This document shows positions 62,656 to 64,000 of a stretch of 64,000 bases of DNA, piece by piece. The translations under genes and the position numbers were made by a program. Under the pieces are notes generated by a model, which did no database searches, was not told the DNA's origin, and saw only the letters and a list, made by a program, of their open reading frames with translations. Source of the DNA: Methanobacteriota archaeon (GTDB lineage Archaea; Thermoplasmatota; Poseidoniia; Poseidoniales; Thalassarchaeaceae); the NCBI GenBank assembly GCA_004195615.1, contig PSPW01000002.1, positions 122,045 to 186,044 of the forward strand, read 5' to 3'. The first letter of the stretch is position 1; each line of letters begins with the position of its first letter.

Positions 62656-63558
62656 ATGGCCGTAGTGATAGCATGTGTGAATCACAAAGGCGGATGTTCG
62701 AGAACAACTACTGCAGTCAATCTGGCCTCTTCTCTAGCATTGGGGAGTGAAGATTACAAAATTCGTAGCAGAAAGGTCCTGCTAGTTGATATGGATCCCA
62801 AGGGAAACGTAGCAACGACATTTGGTGTTGACAAGAGGAGTGTTGGCCCTACAATGAACGAGTTATTCGCCCGAGAGGTGGGTGATGACTCTCTCAAACT
62901 AGAGGACTGCACGCTTGGGCCGGATATTCTCTCAAAATCAATGAGGGCTGCATGGAAGAAAAATAATCCTGAGAAGACTCGCGGACCTCCCAAGCACATT
63001 GGGATTCGAAATCTATGGATTCTTCCAGCGGATCTGGATCTGTCGGGGATTGAAGTGGACCTAGCGACAAGAGTTGGCAGAGAGAATAGGCTCAAACTTA
63101 CCCTCAATGAGGCAATGGATCACTTCGATGTAATCATTATTGACACACCCGCATCTCTTGGTCTTCTTACTGTGAATTCTCTATGTGCAGCAGATTGTAT
63201 CCTAATTCCAATACAAGCCGAGTTCTATGCCCTGGAAGGGATGAGTCAACTAATCTCTGCAATCAGAGAGGTGCAGAAATCAGTAAATCCTAGACTGGGG
63301 CTTTTGGGCATTCTGATGACCATGGTTCAGACTAGGAGCAAGTTATGCGAAACAGTTACGGCGCATGCCCGGAAGCACTTCGGTGACAGAGTGTTTGAAT
63401 CGCAGATTCCCAGATCCGTAGCAATCGCAGAGTCACCCCTGGAAGGTGCCCCGATTGTTATTGCACAAAAACCAACCAAATCAAATCCGGCTAGCCAGTC
63501 ATACTGGAAGTTTGCCAAGGAAGCAGATGAGAGAATAAAGGCGATAACTGACTCATAG
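62656..63558 (+). CDS. ParA/MinD-type ATPase with altered P-loop
   Basis: ParA-family partition ATPase of 300 residues. It has the family features: signature Lys in KGG, Walker B VIIIDTPASLG, LIPIQAEFYALEGMSQLI and a Soj-like end (TRSKLCETVTAHARKHFGDRVFESQIPRSVAIAESPLEG). The Walker A reads NHKGGCSRTT, with Arg where KGGxGKT has the catalytic Lys; the DNA (tgttcgaga) confirms this. It may alter ATP hydrolysis. A likely partner is the coiled-coil gene convergent to it. Confidence 0.88.
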   Translation: MAVVIACVNHKGGCSRTTTAVNLASSLALGSEDYKIRSRKVLLVDMDPKGNVATTFGVDKRSVGPTMNELFAREVGDDSLKLEDCTLGPDILSKSMRAAWKKNNPEKTRGPPKHIGIRNLWILPADLDLSGIEVDLATRVGRENRLKLTLNEAMDHFDVIIIDTPASLGLLTVNSLCAADCILIPIQAEFYALEGMSQLISAIREVQKSVNPRLGLLGILMTMVQTRSKLCETVTAHARKHFGDRVFESQIPRSVAIAESPLEGAPIVIAQKPTKSNPASQSYWKFAKEADERIKAITDS

Positions 63559-63563
63559 GTTCA

Positions 63564-63998
63564 CTAAGAGTTAAACTGTTCCATCACACTATGTCTTGCA
63601 TAAAGAAGAGCGGTTTCCATCTTAACGCGGATTTCAGATTCTAGTGTCTTGAGCATCTCCTTGATGTCCTTCTTTGATAGGTTTCCTCTCTTTGAAAGCT
63701 GCTTCTCGAGATTTGACATCATCTCTGATTCCCTCTCCTTGACGAAATCTGCTACCCTCTGCTCCATCTCAACCTCACTCTCTAGTGCCAGTTCTTGTCT
63801 TCTAAGGCCGAGAGCTGCCTCCATGCTCTCCTTCTCTGTCCTAAACCTCCGATCTAACTCTCCAAGGGCAGCTCTTTCGGACTCTTCCTGTAGTGCCTTG
63901 GTCCTGATATTGATATCGGACTTCATTTCTTTCTCAAGTGATTCTCTCTCGCTCTCAAGCTGCTTCTCCATCTTAGACTCATGCTTCCGCCTCTTCTT
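63564..63998 (-). CDS. Coiled-coil protein (5' partial)
   Basis: Highly charged helical protein whose frame is still open at the window edge (KKRRKHESKMEKQLESERES), so the start is beyond 64000. 145 visible residues, almost all Glu/Lys/Arg-rich heptads (EKQLESERESLEKEMKSDINIRTKALQEESERAALGELDRRFRTEKESMEAALG). The C-terminus is LLYARHSVMEQFNS. Convergent with parA, 5 bases apart. A ParB-like or nucleoid-associated partner is speculation. Confidence 0.7.
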   Translation of the reverse strand, partial: KKRRKHESKMEKQLESERESLEKEMKSDINIRTKALQEESERAALGELDRRFRTEKESMEAALGLRRQELALESEVEMEQRVADFVKERESEMMSNLEKQLSKRGNLSKKDIKEMLKTLESEIRVKMETALLYARHSVMEQFNS

Positions 63999-64000
63999 CG

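Noticed and set aside
1-64000. CRISPR array, IS element, integrase or rRNA
   Set aside because: No spacer-repeat periodicity, transposase motif, terminal inverted repeats or rRNA sequence was seen; the only tandem repeats are coding.

Overview
This window looks like a chromosome segment of an uncultivated euryarchaeon, most likely of the Thermoplasmatota / Marine Group II (Poseidoniales) type. Archaeal markers are RadA, a Hel308-like helicase, KEOPS Cgi121, deoxyhypusine synthase, ribosomal proteins L7Ae/S28e/L24e, aIF5B, a two-domain CDC48 ATPase, PyrI, an Hjc-like resolvase, a geranylgeranyl reductase and an MC1 chromatin protein. There is also a bacterial-type UvrB, a CcmF-type haem lyase, and many large secreted or lipid-anchored proteins. 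Genes are densely packed on both strands and several starts appear leaderless. I see no IS element, transposase, rRNA, CRISPR array or phage block. The taxonomic call is inference from gene content and style, not from a search.

Layout. 1-6.5 kb: a 5'-truncated giant subtilase with calcium-type Asp-rich repeats, a tiny membrane protein, an HSL-type esterase and an AspA/AstE-like metallo-deacylase. 6.5-13.5 kb: hotdog thioesterase, Hel308-like helicase, Cgi121, a zinc-ribbon protein, M3 oligopeptidase, RadA and the initiator tRNA-Met. 13.5-18.7 kb: pyrC, a beta-propeller lipoprotein, a membrane-anchored double winged-helix regulator and tRNA-Gly(CCC). 18.7-23.6 kb: an operon-like run of GHMP sugar kinase, secreted Ig-like protein and membrane/coiled-coil protein. 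23.7-30.6 kb: pyrB-pyrI, a TtuA/Ncs6-type tRNA thiolase, and an operon DUF4350-DUF58-polytopic membrane protein. 30.7-35 kb: CDC48 with a PRC-barrel partner, an aldehyde dehydrogenase and a 35-aa zinc-ribbon gene. 35-39.5 kb: succinate dehydrogenase/fumarate reductase (membrane, flavoprotein and Fe-S subunits), MC1 and an Lrp-type RAM domain. 39.5-43.4 kb: macro domain, Hjc-like nuclease, site-2 protease and FKBP isomerase. 43.4-50.1 kb: high-GC CcmF and geranylgeranyl reductase, divergent from a UbiD-UbiA pair that fits menaquinone synthesis. 50.1-55.8 kb: UvrB, deoxyhypusine synthase, a small Hc1-like protein, a shrunken epimerase and a class III aminotransferase. 56-64 kb: PRC-type protein, tRNA-Ile, PRPP synthetase, the L7Ae-S28e-L24e-NDK-aIF5B cluster interrupted by a lipoprotein gene, MoxR, an unusual ParA, and a truncated coiled-coil gene.

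Together the genes suggest a respiring heterotroph. Secreted protease, oligopeptidase, esterase and deacylase point to peptide and lipid use. Succinate dehydrogenase, menaquinone genes and cytochrome c maturation point to a respiratory chain. Pyrimidine and PRPP genes are scattered through the window. The most interesting leads are the membrane-anchored regulator with its propeller lipoprotein, the MoxR gene separated from its usual DUF58 partner, the ParA with arginine at the P-loop lysine, four or five unlisted small genes (three encode probable single-span membrane peptides or a zinc ribbon), and a possible pair of non-histone chromatin proteins.
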